From: Pseudooceanicola sp. HF7
GTDB lineage: Bacteria; Pseudomonadota; Alphaproteobacteria; Rhodobacterales; Rhodobacteraceae
NCBI RefSeq assembly: GCF_011806405.1
Contig: NZ_JAATOW010000004.1
Location: forward strand, 124,001-188,000
Reading direction: 5' to 3'
Length of the DNA stretch: 64,000 nucleotides
Part shown: positions 34,286 to 43,751 of the stretch, piece by piece
Position numbering within the stretch: the first letter of the stretch is position 1
How the letters are laid out: each line of letters opens with the position of its first letter
The notes under the pieces: generated by a model
The model's database searches: none
Seen by the model: the letters and a program-made list of their open reading frames with translations, nothing else
What the model was told of the DNA's origin: nothing
Translations under genes and position numbers: made by a program

Positions 34286-35923
34286 ATGAACCGCATCACG
34301 CGACTGACGCTCTCGGCACTCCTGTCGAGCACCGTCCTGACCGCCGCCGCCGTTGCCACGGCAACCGCAGCTACCCACCCGGAGACCGGAGAGGAACTGG
34401 CGCAAGACCAGACCTTCACCTACCGGCTGCTTGACAACATCTCTTCCGTCGACCCGCAGATCGTCGAGGATGCAGATGGCTCCGACGTGGTCCGCGACCT
34501 GTTCGAGGGCCTGCTGAACCAGGATGCCGATGGCGAACTGGTGCCCGGCGTCGCCACGGACTGGGACGTCTCTGACGACAAGATGACCTATACCTTCCAC
34601 CTGCGCGACAACGCCAAGTGGTCCAACGGTGACCCTGTCACGGCGGGCGATTTCGTCTACGCCTGGCGCCGCGCGGCCGATCCGGCCACGGCCTCTCCCT
34701 ACCAGTGGTTCATCTCTCTCATGTCGCTGGAAAACGGCGACGAGGTGGTTGCAGGTGACATGGCCACCGACCAGCTGGGCGTCGAGGCGATCGACGATCA
34801 CACGCTGGAAGTCCGCCTGAACACGCCGCTGCCCTACTTCCCGCAGATGGTCGTGCATTCCACCACCTTCCCCTCGCCCCAGAAGGTGATCGAGGAATTC
34901 GGCGCGGAATGGACCAAGCCCGAGAACATCGTCGGCAACGGCGCCTACGTGCTGACCCAGATGAACCCCGGCGAATCCATCGTGCGTGAGAAGAACGACC
35001 AGTACTGGGATGCAGAGAACGTCATCCTGGAAAAATCGGTCGCCCTGATCATCAACGACGAGAACGTCGCGCTGACCCGCTACCAGGCCGGTGAGCTGGA
35101 CATGACCGACATCCCCGCTGGCCAGTTCCCGCGCCTGCGCGACGAATACGGCGAGGAAGCACACAGCTTCCCCAAGCTGTGCAACTACTACTACACCTTC
35201 AACCTGTCGGATTCCGGCCCCGAGGCCTTCAAGGATCCCAAGGTGCGCCAGGCCCTGTCGCTGGCCGTTGACCGTGACATCATCGTCAACAACGTGATGG
35301 CCGGGGGCCAGCCGCCCGCCTATACCTTCACGCCCGAAGCCACCGCCGGGTTCACCCCGCCGGAGGTGGAGATGGCCTCCATGACGCAGGCCGAGCGCGA
35401 CGAGAAGGCCCGGACCCTGCTGGAAGAAGCCGGCTATGGCCCCGACAATCCCCTGTCCTTCGAGATGGTCTACAACACCTCCGAAGCGCATGAGAAAGTC
35501 GCGGTGGTCCTGTCCCAGATGTGGAAGCAGAAGCTGGGCGTTCAGGCCGAGCTGGCCAACATGGAATGGAAGGTCTTCCTGGACGAGCGTGGCAACCAGA
35601 ACTTCGACATGGCGCGCGGCGCCTGGTGCGGCGACTACAACGAGGCCTCCACCTTCCTCGACCTGCTGCAATCGGAGTCGGGCTACAACGACGGCAAGTA
35701 CAACAACCCGGAATACGATCAGCTGCTCGAAGATGCGCTGACCGCCGATGATACCACGCCGCTCTACACCCGCGCCGAAGAGATCCTGACGACCGAGAAG
35801 CCGGTCATCCCGATCTACCACTACGCCGGTGTCTACATGATCGACGAGGATCTGAAGAACTTCCCGGTGAACAACATCCAGTTCAACTGGTACTCGAAGG
35901 ATCTCTACAAGACCGCCGAGTAA
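34286..35923 (+). CDS. oppA: Oligopeptide ABC transporter, periplasmic binding protein (OppA-like)
   Basis: 545 residues with a Sec signal peptide (MNRITRLTLSALLSSTVLTA, cleavage near ATA, about residue 30). The mature protein is a family 5 extracellular solute-binding protein: FEGLLNQDADGELVPGVA, the HLRDNAKWSNGDPVTAGDFVYAWRR signature, and VRQALSLAVDRD. The combination with the DPA-region residues is typical of OppA/MppA rather than DppA. It captures oligopeptides for the permeases and fused ATPase downstream. The ATG at 34286 follows AGGGAGAGG. Confidence 0.93.
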   Translation: MNRITRLTLSALLSSTVLTAAAVATATAATHPETGEELAQDQTFTYRLLDNISSVDPQIVEDADGSDVVRDLFEGLLNQDADGELVPGVATDWDVSDDKMTYTFHLRDNAKWSNGDPVTAGDFVYAWRRAADPATASPYQWFISLMSLENGDEVVAGDMATDQLGVEAIDDHTLEVRLNTPLPYFPQMVVHSTTFPSPQKVIEEFGAEWTKPENIVGNGAYVLTQMNPGESIVREKNDQYWDAENVILEKSVALIINDENVALTRYQAGELDMTDIPAGQFPRLRDEYGEEAHSFPKLCNYYYTFNLSDSGPEAFKDPKVRQALSLAVDRDIIVNNVMAGGQPPAYTFTPEATAGFTPPEVEMASMTQAERDEKARTLLEEAGYGPDNPLSFEMVYNTSEAHEKVAVVLSQMWKQKLGVQAELANMEWKVFLDERGNQNFDMARGAWCGDYNEASTFLDLLQSESGYNDGKYNNPEYDQLLEDALTADDTTPLYTRAEEILTTEKPVIPIYHYAGVYMIDEDLKNFPVNNIQFNWYSKDLYKTAE

Positions 35924-35931
35924 ATGAAGTC

Positions 35932-35962
35932 GACGGCCCCGCGTTCATCGCGCGGGGCCGTC
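35932..35962 (+). terminator. Intercistronic hairpin after the OppA-like gene
   Basis: A perfect 12-pair GC-rich stem (arms 35932-35943 and 35951-35962) with a seven-base loop lies nine bases after the stop codon and 20 bases before the first permease. No U-run follows, so partial termination or 3'-end protection is expected. Confidence 0.65.
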
Positions 35963-35981
35963 CCGAACGGGAATCCCTGAC

Positions 35982-36905
35982 ATGCTGATCTACGTGATCC
36001 GGCGGCTGCTGGTCGCCATACCGACGATTGCGCTGCTGGTCGTCGCCTCCTTCCTGATGATGCATCTTGCACCGGGCGGGCCCTTCACCTCTGAGCGCCC
36101 ACTGCCGCCGGAAGTGCTGGCCAATATCGAGGCCCAGTACGGGCTGGACCAGCCGCTGTGGAAACAGCTCTGGGACTATTTCTACAACATCGTGGTGCAT
36201 TTCGATTTCGGCCCCTCCTTCGTGCAGAAGGACCGGACGGTGAACGACATCATCGCGCAGGGTTTCCCGATCTCGCTGACCTATGGTTCCCTGGCCTTCC
36301 TGGCCGCGACCATCATCGGCGTGGTGCTGGGCATCGCAGCGGCGATCCGGCACAATTCCTGGGTGGATTACTTCGCCGTCTCCATCGGGATCGCGGCGCA
36401 GGCGCTGCCCAACTTCATCATGGGCCCGATCCTGATCCTGACCTTCACGCTCTGGCTGGGCGTGCTGCCCGGCGGCGGCTGGAACGGCGGACAATGGGAG
36501 TACCTGGTGCTGCCGGTAATCGCGCTCTCGACCTCCTACATGGGGTCCATCGCGCGGATCACACGGTCCTCCATGCTGGAAGTCATGAATTCCAACTTCA
36601 TCCGCACCGCCCGGGCCAAGGGCCTGCCGGCGCGCGCCATCATCTGGCGTCACGCGATGAAGCCGACTCTGCTGCCGGTGATCTCCTACCTGGGGCCGGT
36701 CTTCGTCTACGTGCTGACGGGGTCGGTTTTCGTCGATCTCTACTTCTCCACCGGCGGGCTGGGGCAGAGCTTCGTCAGCTCTGCGCTGACGCGTGACTAT
36801 GCCGTGCTGCTGGGGGTGACGATCCTTTACGGCACGCTGACCGTGCTGGTGAACCTTGCCACCGACCTGGCCTATGCCTGGTTCGATCCCAAGATCCGTT
36901 ACTGA
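35982..36905 (+). CDS. oppB: Oligopeptide ABC transporter permease (OppB-like)
   Basis: 307 residues, about six membrane helices. The start (MLIYVIRRLLVAIPTIALLVVASFLMMHLAPGGPF) is typical for OppB, and the coupling motif ATPase contact reads IRTARAKGLPARAIIWRHAMKPTLLP. It forms the channel with the OppC-like subunit that follows 13 bases later. The hairpin between it and the receptor gene suggests lower expression than the receptor. Confidence 0.95.
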   Translation: MLIYVIRRLLVAIPTIALLVVASFLMMHLAPGGPFTSERPLPPEVLANIEAQYGLDQPLWKQLWDYFYNIVVHFDFGPSFVQKDRTVNDIIAQGFPISLTYGSLAFLAATIIGVVLGIAAAIRHNSWVDYFAVSIGIAAQALPNFIMGPILILTFTLWLGVLPGGGWNGGQWEYLVLPVIALSTSYMGSIARITRSSMLEVMNSNFIRTARAKGLPARAIIWRHAMKPTLLPVISYLGPVFVYVLTGSVFVDLYFSTGGLGQSFVSSALTRDYAVLLGVTILYGTLTVLVNLATDLAYAWFDPKIRY

Positions 36906-36918
36906 GAAAGGCCTGACC

Positions 36919-37848
36919 ATGTTCGGAAAATCCGAAAAGGCGGCCGAGCTTGCCGCCGACATCTCTGATTTCAACGCCGTGCGCGGCCGGTCGCTGCTGC
37001 GCGACGCCATGGGGCGTTTCCTGCGCAACAAGGCGGCCATGGCCAGCGTGGTGCTGCTGTCGCTTGTCGTGCTCTTCGTGATCTTCGGGCCGCTCTTTGC
37101 CCAGTATTCCAACGAGGAAATCGACTGGACCCGGATGGGCGACATCCGCGGCATGGGTGCGCCGTCGCTGGAGACGGGCCATTACTTCGGCCTGGATGAG
37201 CTGGGCCGCGATCTTTACGCGCGGGTGATCCAGGCCACGCGCACCTCCCTTCTGGTGGGGCTGATCGGGGCCGGCATGGCGCTTCTGGTCGGCACGGCCT
37301 GGGGCGTGATCGCGGGCTTCTACGGCGGCCGGCTGGACAGCGTTATGATGCGCGTCGTCGACATCCTGCTGGCGATCCCGCTGACCCTCATCCTGATCCT
37401 GATCCTGGTGGTCGCGGGCCGCAGCTTCGTGGCGCTGTTCGTCGCCCTTGGCGCGGTGTCCTGGCTGACCATGGCGCGGATCGTGCGCGGCCAGACCCTG
37501 ACCCTGAAGACCCGCGAATTCATCGAGGCCGCCCGTGCCGGTGGCGTCAGCGAAAGCGCGATCATCTTCCGCCACATCCTGCCCAACCTGATCGGCGTGG
37601 TGATCGTCTATGCCTCTCTGCTGGTGCCGGAGATGATCCTGGCGGAAAGCTTCATCTCCTTCCTGGGGCTCGGGATCTCCGAACCCATGACATCGCTGGG
37701 GCGGCTCATCGCCGAGGGTGCGGGGACGATGAACTACGGCACGCTCTGGCAACTGGCCTTCCCGCTTTTCTTCTATGTCACCATCATCATCACGATGTTC
37801 TTCATCGGTGATGGCCTGCGTGACGCGCTAGACCCGAAGGACCGCTGA
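36919..37848 (+). CDS. oppC: Oligopeptide ABC transporter permease (OppC-like)
   Basis: 309 residues. The N-terminal cytoplasmic segment and the first helix (RFLRNKAAMASVVLLSLVVLFVIFGPLFA) match OppC; LGLDELGRDLYARVIQATRTSLLVG and the coupling motif EFIEAARAGGVSESAIIFRHILPNL follow. The chosen ATG at 36919 lies 14 bases beyond the OppB stop with a GAAAGG site; the frame from 36856 overlaps OppB and is rejected. Confidence 0.95.
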   Translation: MFGKSEKAAELAADISDFNAVRGRSLLRDAMGRFLRNKAAMASVVLLSLVVLFVIFGPLFAQYSNEEIDWTRMGDIRGMGAPSLETGHYFGLDELGRDLYARVIQATRTSLLVGLIGAGMALLVGTAWGVIAGFYGGRLDSVMMRVVDILLAIPLTLILILILVVAGRSFVALFVALGAVSWLTMARIVRGQTLTLKTREFIEAARAGGVSESAIIFRHILPNLIGVVIVYASLLVPEMILAESFISFLGLGISEPMTSLGRLIAEGAGTMNYGTLWQLAFPLFFYVTIIITMFFIGDGLRDALDPKDR

Positions 37849-37849
37849 C

Positions 37850-39655
37850 ATGACCATTCTTTCCGTCAAAGACCTGCGCGTTGGCTTCGAAACACAGGAT
37901 GGCCGCTTCGAGGCGGTCAAGGGCGTCTCCTTCGACATCCGCGCCGGCGAATGCCTGGGCATCGTGGGCGAAAGCGGCTCCGGCAAGAGCCAGAGCTTCA
38001 TGGCCGCCATGGGCCTGCTGCCCCCGAACGGCAGCGCCTCGGGCTCTGTCACGCTGGCGGGCAAGGAGATCCTGAACCTGCCGGTGGGCAAGCTGAACCG
38101 GGTGCGCGGGGCAGACGTGGGCATGATTTTTCAGGATCCGCTGACCGCGCTGACGCCGCACCTTAAGGTGGGCGAGCAGATGGCAGAGGTTCTGAAGGTG
38201 CACCGCGGCCTGAGCGGCGCCCAGGCGCGCAAGCTCTGCCTGGACTGGCTGGAGCGGGTGCGCATTCCCGAAGCGGCCCGCCGCATGAAGCAATACCCCC
38301 ACGAGCTGTCGGGCGGCATGCGTCAGCGGGTGATGATCGCCCAGGCGATGCTGTGCGAACCCAAGCTGCTGATCGCGGATGAACCCACCACCGCGCTGGA
38401 CGTGACCGTTCAGGCCGAGGTGCTGGATCTCATGGATGAGCTCAAGCGCGAGCTTGGCACCGCCATCGCGCTGATCACTCACGACATGGGCGTGGTGGCC
38501 CGCATGTGCGACCGGATCAAGGTCATGCGGCTGGGCGCCTTCGTGGAGGAAGGCGAGGTACACGATATCTTCGCCGCCCCGCAGCACGACTATACCCGCC
38601 GCCTGCTGGACGCGATGCCCCGCATCGACAAGGGTGAAAGCGGCGGCCATATCGAGGGCGAGGAAATCCTGCGCGTCGAGGACATGAAGGTCCACTTCCC
38701 GATCAAGGTCGAGGGCGGGCTGTTCGGCAAGACCGTGCCGCTGAAGGCCGTCAACGGCGTCACCTTCGGCCTGAAGGCGGGCGAGACCCTGGGCATCGTG
38801 GGCGAATCCGGCTGCGGCAAGTCCACCCTGGCCCGGGCCGTCCTGCGCCTGATCGACCCCAGCGACGGCTCTGTCAGCTGGCTAGGCAAGCCCCTGCACG
38901 CCATGGACAAGAAGGCGCTGAAGGCCGAACGAGAGGATCTTCAGATCGTCTTTCAGGACCCGCTGGCCAGCCTTGATCCGCGAATGACCATCGCGGATTC
39001 CATCGCCGAGCCGCTCAAGACCTACCGCCCCGGGCTGACCAAGTCCGAGCGGCGCGAAGAAGTGCTGAAGATGATGGAGCGCGTCGGGCTGGAGGCGGAG
39101 AAGTACAACCGCTACCCGCATGAATTGTCCGGCGGCCAGAACCAGCGTGTCGGTATCGCCCGCGCCATGATCAACCGCCCCAAGCTGATCATCTGCGACG
39201 AGGCTGTCTCGGCGCTGGATGTGTCGATCCAGGCGCAGATCGTGGCCCTGCTGAAGGAGCTTCAGGCGGAATTCGGCATGTCGATGCTGTTCATCTCTCA
39301 CGATCTGTCGGTCGTGCGCGAGATCTCAAACCGCATCATGGTGCTTTACCTGGGCCGCATCGTGGAGCTGGCCGATGCCGAAACCGTCTGCTCTGCGCCG
39401 CGCCATCCCTATACGCGCTCGCTGATCTCTGCCGTGCCGATCCCGGATCCGGCAGCGGAACGCGCCCGGACCCGCATCCGGCTGCCGGGGGAGCTGCCCT
39501 CTCCGCTGGATGCAAAGGCCGCGCTGCGCTTCCTGCCGTCGAAACTGGCGGCCGGCGAGACCGATTACGTTCCCCAGCTTGAGGAAGTCGCGCCGGGTCA
39601 CTTCGTGGCAGAGCATGACGACCTGGACCGCATCATGGCCGAAGACGCCGCCTGA
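37850..39655 (+). CDS. Fused oligopeptide ABC transporter ATPase (OppD-OppF fusion)
   Basis: 601 residues with two complete nucleotide-binding domains. The first (1-260) has Walker A GESGSGKS and signature LSGGMRQRVMIAQAM; the second (275-601) has Walker A GESGCGKST, signature LSGGQNQRVGIARAM and Walker B LIICDEAVSALD. Each ends with the oligopeptide-family C-terminal extension (HDYTRRLLDAMP, HPYTRSLISAVP). Note the aspartate-glutamate-alanine in the second Walker B region, as usual for OppF. OppDF fusions are common in Rhodobacteraceae. Its start is one base after the OppC stop. Confidence 0.95.
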   Translation: MTILSVKDLRVGFETQDGRFEAVKGVSFDIRAGECLGIVGESGSGKSQSFMAAMGLLPPNGSASGSVTLAGKEILNLPVGKLNRVRGADVGMIFQDPLTALTPHLKVGEQMAEVLKVHRGLSGAQARKLCLDWLERVRIPEAARRMKQYPHELSGGMRQRVMIAQAMLCEPKLLIADEPTTALDVTVQAEVLDLMDELKRELGTAIALITHDMGVVARMCDRIKVMRLGAFVEEGEVHDIFAAPQHDYTRRLLDAMPRIDKGESGGHIEGEEILRVEDMKVHFPIKVEGGLFGKTVPLKAVNGVTFGLKAGETLGIVGESGCGKSTLARAVLRLIDPSDGSVSWLGKPLHAMDKKALKAEREDLQIVFQDPLASLDPRMTIADSIAEPLKTYRPGLTKSERREEVLKMMERVGLEAEKYNRYPHELSGGQNQRVGIARAMINRPKLIICDEAVSALDVSIQAQIVALLKELQAEFGMSMLFISHDLSVVREISNRIMVLYLGRIVELADAETVCSAPRHPYTRSLISAVPIPDPAAERARTRIRLPGELPSPLDAKAALRFLPSKLAAGETDYVPQLEEVAPGHFVAEHDDLDRIMAEDAA

Positions 39656-39679
39656 GACCGATCCAAGGCCGAAGAACAG

Positions 39680-39712
39680 ACGCCCCCGCCCCACCCGGGC
39701 CGGGGGCGTTTT
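39680..39712 (+). terminator. Rho-independent terminator of the Opp operon
   Basis: Arms ACGCCCCCG (39680-39688) and CGGGGGCGT (39701-39709) followed by TTTTC, 25 bases beyond the stop of the fused ATPase. Confidence 0.8.
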
Positions 39713-40090
39713 CATGTCCGGCCATCGGCGCGCCTGCCCCCTCAGCCGGTCAGGGCCAGCAACCGACCCGCCCGCCTTCGACAGCAAGCTGGGCCGCAGT
39801 TTCGAGGTCTCGCGCAGCCTTCTTCTGGAAGGGTGTATCGATGTGGAGACAGCCGCCGCCTCCCAAGCGCAGGTGCAGATCTGAGCGTCCCATACCCGCC
39901 TTTCCCCAGCGGCAAGGGGTGAAACCACGGGCAAAATGCCTCTGCACTCGCTCAAATCCAATTCAGTTCCGCACTCATTCTATCAAATGACCCCAAATTT
40001 TATGATTTCACGCAAAGAAAGGGCAAGTTTTCGCAGGCCGGATAGGGCATTCCTTCGGCAGACCCACTCCCCCAACAAGAGGCCCTTCAA
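39713..40090. other. Intergenic region upstream of the class V aminotransferase
   Basis: About 380 bases with no supported gene. The stretch 39955-40030 is AT-rich and is the likely promoter area for the aminotransferase at 40091. Short frames here have no ribosome sites or coherent protein pattern. Confidence 0.45.
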
Positions 40091-41554
40091 GTGTCCCCCA
40101 CCCTGTCCGCCGCCAATGATCGCCCCACCGCCCTTCAACGCTTTGCCGCCGCGCTGGATGGGCCGGGCGTGCTGGAGCGGATCCGCGCCTCTGTCATCGG
40201 GGACGGCATGGAATTCGAAACCCCCATCGGGACGCAACGGCTGGTCTACGCGGATTACGTCGCTTCGGGGCGGGCCCTGCGCGAGGTCGAGCATTTCGTG
40301 ACCGACGAAGTGCTGCCGATCTATTCCAACAGCCATACCGAGGCCTCCTACTGCGGGCAGGCCATCACCCGTATGCGGGCCGAGGCGCGCAGCATCGTGG
40401 CGCGGGAAACCGGCTGTGGCGCGGATTGCCATGTGCTTTTCGCAGGCAGCGGGGCCACGGGCGGGCTGAACCGCATCGTCGGCCTGCTGGATGTGGCGGC
40501 GAAGGTCGCGGCAGGCCAGCGCGTTGAAATCCTGATCGGCCCCTATGAGCATCACTCCAACATCCTGCCCTGGCGGGAAAGCGGCGCCCGGGTGAGCGAA
40601 ATCGCCGAAGCCCCGGAGGGCGGCGTGGACATGGCGGACCTGGCGCGCAAGCTTGAGGAAGCCGCGGGCGCGGATCTGCTGGTGGGCAGTTTCTCTGCCG
40701 CCTCCAACGTGACCGGGCAGCTTACCGACGTGGATGCCGTGACCCGGGCGCTGAAGGCTGCCGGGGCCCTGGCGATCTGGGATTACGCCTGTGGCGCGCC
40801 CTACCTGGAAATGGACATGAACGTGCCCGGCGCGCCCAAGGACGCGATCGTTTTTTCCGCCCACAAGTTCCCCGGCGGGCCCGGTGCCTCTGGCGTGGCG
40901 GTGGTGCGGGACAGCATCGTGAACCGCGGAGTGCCCACTGCCCCCGGCGGCGGCACGGTTTCCTTCGTCTCTCCCTGGACGCATGTCTATTCGGGGCGTG
41001 TCGAAGCGCGCGAAGAGGCCGGCACTCCGAACGTGATCGGTGACATCCGCGCTGCGCTTGCCATGCTGGTCAAGCGGGCCGTTGGCGTACATCAGATCCA
41101 CGCGATCGAAATGGACCTGCGGGAAAGGGCGCTGGAGGCCTGGGCCGACCTGCCGATGATGCGCATCCTTGGCAATGCGCGCGCCGCGGCGCTGCCGATC
41201 TTCTCCTTCCAGCTTTTCGATGGCCACACCCAGATCCATCCCCAGCTTGTCACGCGGATGCTGTCGGACCACTTCGGCGTGCAGGCCCGGGGCGGCTGCG
41301 CCTGTGCAGGCCCTTATGCCCACCGCCTGCTGGGAATCGGAGAGGCCGAGTCCGCGGCCCTTCTGGACCGCCTGCAAGCCGGAGAGGAAATGGCCAAGCC
41401 CGGCTGGACGCGCCTGAACCTGTCCTGGTGCCATGACGCGCGGCAGGTGGTCACGATCCTTTCCGCCGTGCGGACACTGGCTGAAATGGCCCCCGAGCTG
41501 GCACAGGCCTATCGCGCGGATCCGGCCACGGCACGGTTCGCCTACGCGGCCTGA
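40091..41554 (+). CDS. Class V aminotransferase (cysteine desulfurase-like fold)
   Basis: 487 residues, PLP fold type I. The Schiff-base lysine is Lys259 in FSAHKFPGGPGA; FAGSGATGGLNRIVGLL binds the phosphate, and EHHSNILPWRE is the class V substrate segment. A later QARGGCACAGPYAHRLLG stretch resembles the flexible cysteine loop of SufS/Csd proteins, so sulfur or selenium chemistry is possible, but kynureninase- or epimerase-type activity cannot be excluded. The start is GTG 40091 with AAGAGG upstream. No suf or isc genes are adjacent, and the LysR gene follows 71 bases later. Confidence 0.88.
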   Translation: MSPTLSAANDRPTALQRFAAALDGPGVLERIRASVIGDGMEFETPIGTQRLVYADYVASGRALREVEHFVTDEVLPIYSNSHTEASYCGQAITRMRAEARSIVARETGCGADCHVLFAGSGATGGLNRIVGLLDVAAKVAAGQRVEILIGPYEHHSNILPWRESGARVSEIAEAPEGGVDMADLARKLEEAAGADLLVGSFSAASNVTGQLTDVDAVTRALKAAGALAIWDYACGAPYLEMDMNVPGAPKDAIVFSAHKFPGGPGASGVAVVRDSIVNRGVPTAPGGGTVSFVSPWTHVYSGRVEAREEAGTPNVIGDIRAALAMLVKRAVGVHQIHAIEMDLRERALEAWADLPMMRILGNARAAALPIFSFQLFDGHTQIHPQLVTRMLSDHFGVQARGGCACAGPYAHRLLGIGEAESAALLDRLQAGEEMAKPGWTRLNLSWCHDARQVVTILSAVRTLAEMAPELAQAYRADPATARFAYAA

Positions 41555-41576
41555 ACGGGCACTGCGCTTGCAAATT

Positions 41577-41609
41577 CCGGCCCGGGGGTAAAGATGCCCT
41601 GCGGGCCGG
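41577..41609 (+). terminator. Hairpin between aminotransferase and LysR genes
   Basis: Arms CCGGCCCG (41577-41584) and CGGGCCGG (41602-41609) form an eight-pair stem in the 71-base gap. There is no proper U-run, so this is a weak terminator or attenuator call. Confidence 0.4.
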
Positions 41610-41625
41610 AGCTTTGGAGGTGCGC

Positions 41626-42543
41626 ATGAACCAGAAACAACTGACCGCCTTTCGCATGGTGATGCGCCACGGCTCCATCACCGAGGCGGCCAATGCGCTC
41701 AGCGTCTCTCAGCCCGCTGTCAGCCGGTTGATGGCGGACCTTGAGGCGCATATCGGCTTTCCCCTGCTGCTGCGCACCGGGGGCCGGGTGCAGCCCACCC
41801 GAGAGGCCTATGCCTTTTTCCAGGAAGTCGAGCGGATGTTCTACGGGCTGGACCGCCTGGGACAGGTCGCCGAGGAAATCCGGACCCTGAACCGGGCCGT
41901 TTTTCGCGTGGCCTCCATGCCCATGGTCTCTTTCGAGATCCTGCCCCAGATGATCAAGCGCATGATCGACAGCCATCCCGGCATCGACGTCAGCCATGAC
42001 GTGCATACCTCTGCCCGGATCCTCGACCTGCTGGCCTCACGGCAGATCGACCTTGGCATTGCCCAGACCGACCCGTTGCGCAAGGACGTGGAGGTGCTGG
42101 CGGCCTATCGCACCGATTGCGTCTGCGTGATGGCGCCGGATCATCCGCTGGCCCGGCGCGAGGTGCTCAGCCCGGCGGATCTGGATGGCGAACCGCTGGT
42201 CATGCTGAACTTCCGCACGCTGACCTACAGCTACCTCACGCGCTGCTTTGCAGAGGCCGGGGTCACCCCGCGCATCGTCACGGAGACTCAGCCCAGCTAT
42301 TCCGCCTGCAGCCTGGCTGCCCTTGGAGTAGGCATTTCGATCGTCGACCCTATCACGCCGGACCTGTATGGCGACCGCCTTGCGGTGGTTCCCTTCAGCC
42401 CGGCGATCCCTTTCGACTACCAGGTCATCAAGCCCGCCGGGCAACCGATGTCACTGGCTGCAAAGAGTTTTTTCACCGAGTTCGAGGCAACCATCGCCGC
42501 CCGCCCGAATTTCGGCAGGCCCGTCCATAACATTTCCACATGA
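41626..42543 (+). CDS. LysR family transcriptional regulator
   Basis: 305 residues. The N-terminal winged helix-turn-helix is clear (LTAFRMVMRHGSITEAANALSVSQPAVSRLMADLEAHIGFPLLLR), followed by the periplasmic-binding-protein-like effector domain (VCVMAPDHPLARREVLSPADL, and GVGISIVDP near the end). The ATG at 41626 follows GGAGG. It precedes, on the same strand, the TRAP/DapA/molybdoenzyme operon by 88 AT-rich bases and is its most likely regulator. Confidence 0.93.
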   Translation: MNQKQLTAFRMVMRHGSITEAANALSVSQPAVSRLMADLEAHIGFPLLLRTGGRVQPTREAYAFFQEVERMFYGLDRLGQVAEEIRTLNRAVFRVASMPMVSFEILPQMIKRMIDSHPGIDVSHDVHTSARILDLLASRQIDLGIAQTDPLRKDVEVLAAYRTDCVCVMAPDHPLARREVLSPADLDGEPLVMLNFRTLTYSYLTRCFAEAGVTPRIVTETQPSYSACSLAALGVGISIVDPITPDLYGDRLAVVPFSPAIPFDYQVIKPAGQPMSLAAKSFFTEFEATIAARPNFGRPVHNIST

Positions 42544-42631
42544 CATCAACCTTATTTTATATTTGTATTTATAGCCCACCCGCGGAAGCTGGATCCAACC
42601 CGACGATCATAACAAGACAGGGAAAAGACCT

Positions 42632-43627
42632 ATGAAAACGACTCGACGCACCTTGCTGGCCATGGGCACCGCGCTCGCCACTCTGTCCTTCGCCGGGACG
42701 GCAATGGCCGCGGACTACACCCTGCGTATCCACACCCTGGTGAAATCGCCCCACCCCTACAACGACATGGCCGCAACCATGAAGGAAGAGATCGAGGCGG
42801 AATCCGACGGCCGCGTCGAGGTCAAGATCTTCGACAGCGGCCAGCTGGGCCAGGACCCCGCCGTGATCGGCGAGATGGCCTTCGGCACCGTGGACATCAT
42901 GATTTCCACCACCTCCAACGCCGTGCAGCAGGTGCCCGAGTACGGGATCTTCACCATGCCCTACCTCTTCGCCGGCATGGATGAGGCGCTGGAAATCGTC
43001 GGCCCCGGCACCCCGGTGGCCGAGCACTTCCAGCAGGTCTACGAAGAGCGTGGCGCGGGGATGCACCTTCTGGCGCTTGGCGCGTCGGGCGCGCGCAACA
43101 TGTCGGCTGCCGATGTGTCGATCGAATCCCCGGCCGATCTTGAAGGCCTGAAGATGCGCACCCCGCCCTCCCCGATGGACAGCAAGACCTGGTCCGCCTT
43201 CGGCATGCTGCCCGTGACGGTCGCTTGGGGCGAGCTTTACGCCGCCATGCAGACCGGCGTCGCCCAGGCGATGGAAAGCTCGCTGCCCGGCTACGCGGGC
43301 TCCAAGCTGTACGAGGTCGCCCCGAACCTGGCGCTGACCCAGCATACGCTTCAGCTGAACCACACCTCGATCTCCGAGGTGACCTGGAACAAGCTGCCGG
43401 ACGATCTGAAGACCATCGTCCAGGATGCCGCCACCCATGCCAACGCCTTTGGTGTCGAACAGGCGAAGGGCTATGATTCCGCGCTGGTCGAGACGCTGCA
43501 AACCGAGCATGGCGTGACCGTGACCCACCCCGACAAGACCGCCTTCATGGAGGTCGTCGCCCCGATGCAGGTCGAACTGGCAGAAGAGCTGGACCTGACC
43601 GAAGAATACGAGCTGCTGACGCAGTGA
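42632..43627 (+). CDS. dctP: TRAP transporter substrate-binding protein (DctP family)
   Basis: 331 residues. The N-terminus MKTTRRTLLAMGTALATLSFA has a pair of arginines that could be read by Tat or Sec; cleavage is likely after AMA near residue 27. The DctP pattern follows: DGRVEVKIFDSGQLGQDPAVIGEMAFGTVDI, PYLFAGMDEALEI, and LEGLKMRTPPSPMDSKTWSAFGMLPVTVAWGELYAAMQTGVAQAMES, with the arginine that binds the substrate carboxylate in LKMRTPPS. It delivers an organic acid to the membrane subunits encoded next. Confidence 0.94.
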   Translation: MKTTRRTLLAMGTALATLSFAGTAMAADYTLRIHTLVKSPHPYNDMAATMKEEIEAESDGRVEVKIFDSGQLGQDPAVIGEMAFGTVDIMISTTSNAVQQVPEYGIFTMPYLFAGMDEALEIVGPGTPVAEHFQQVYEERGAGMHLLALGASGARNMSAADVSIESPADLEGLKMRTPPSPMDSKTWSAFGMLPVTVAWGELYAAMQTGVAQAMESSLPGYAGSKLYEVAPNLALTQHTLQLNHTSISEVTWNKLPDDLKTIVQDAATHANAFGVEQAKGYDSALVETLQTEHGVTVTHPDKTAFMEVVAPMQVELAEELDLTEEYELLTQ

Positions 43628-43638
43628 TCCCCATGGCA

Positions 43639-43694
43639 GCGGGCCTTCGGGCCCGCGCCGAAGATGCTCCCCCGAATGTCCCCATGGGACATTC
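43639..43694 (+). terminator. Two intercistronic hairpins after the DctP-like gene
   Basis: The first stem (43639-43645 with 43650-43656) closes a UUCG tetraloop, an exceptionally stable RNA fold. The second (GAATGTCCC at 43674-43682 with GGGACATTC at 43686-43694) has nine pairs and a three-base loop. Both lie in the 124-base gap before the small permease gene and have no U-run. Confidence 0.6.
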
Positions 43695-43751
43695 ATGACC
43701 TGGCTGCCTCTTTCCTTTCGGGAGAGGGGCGGCCCTTTTGAAAGACACTCC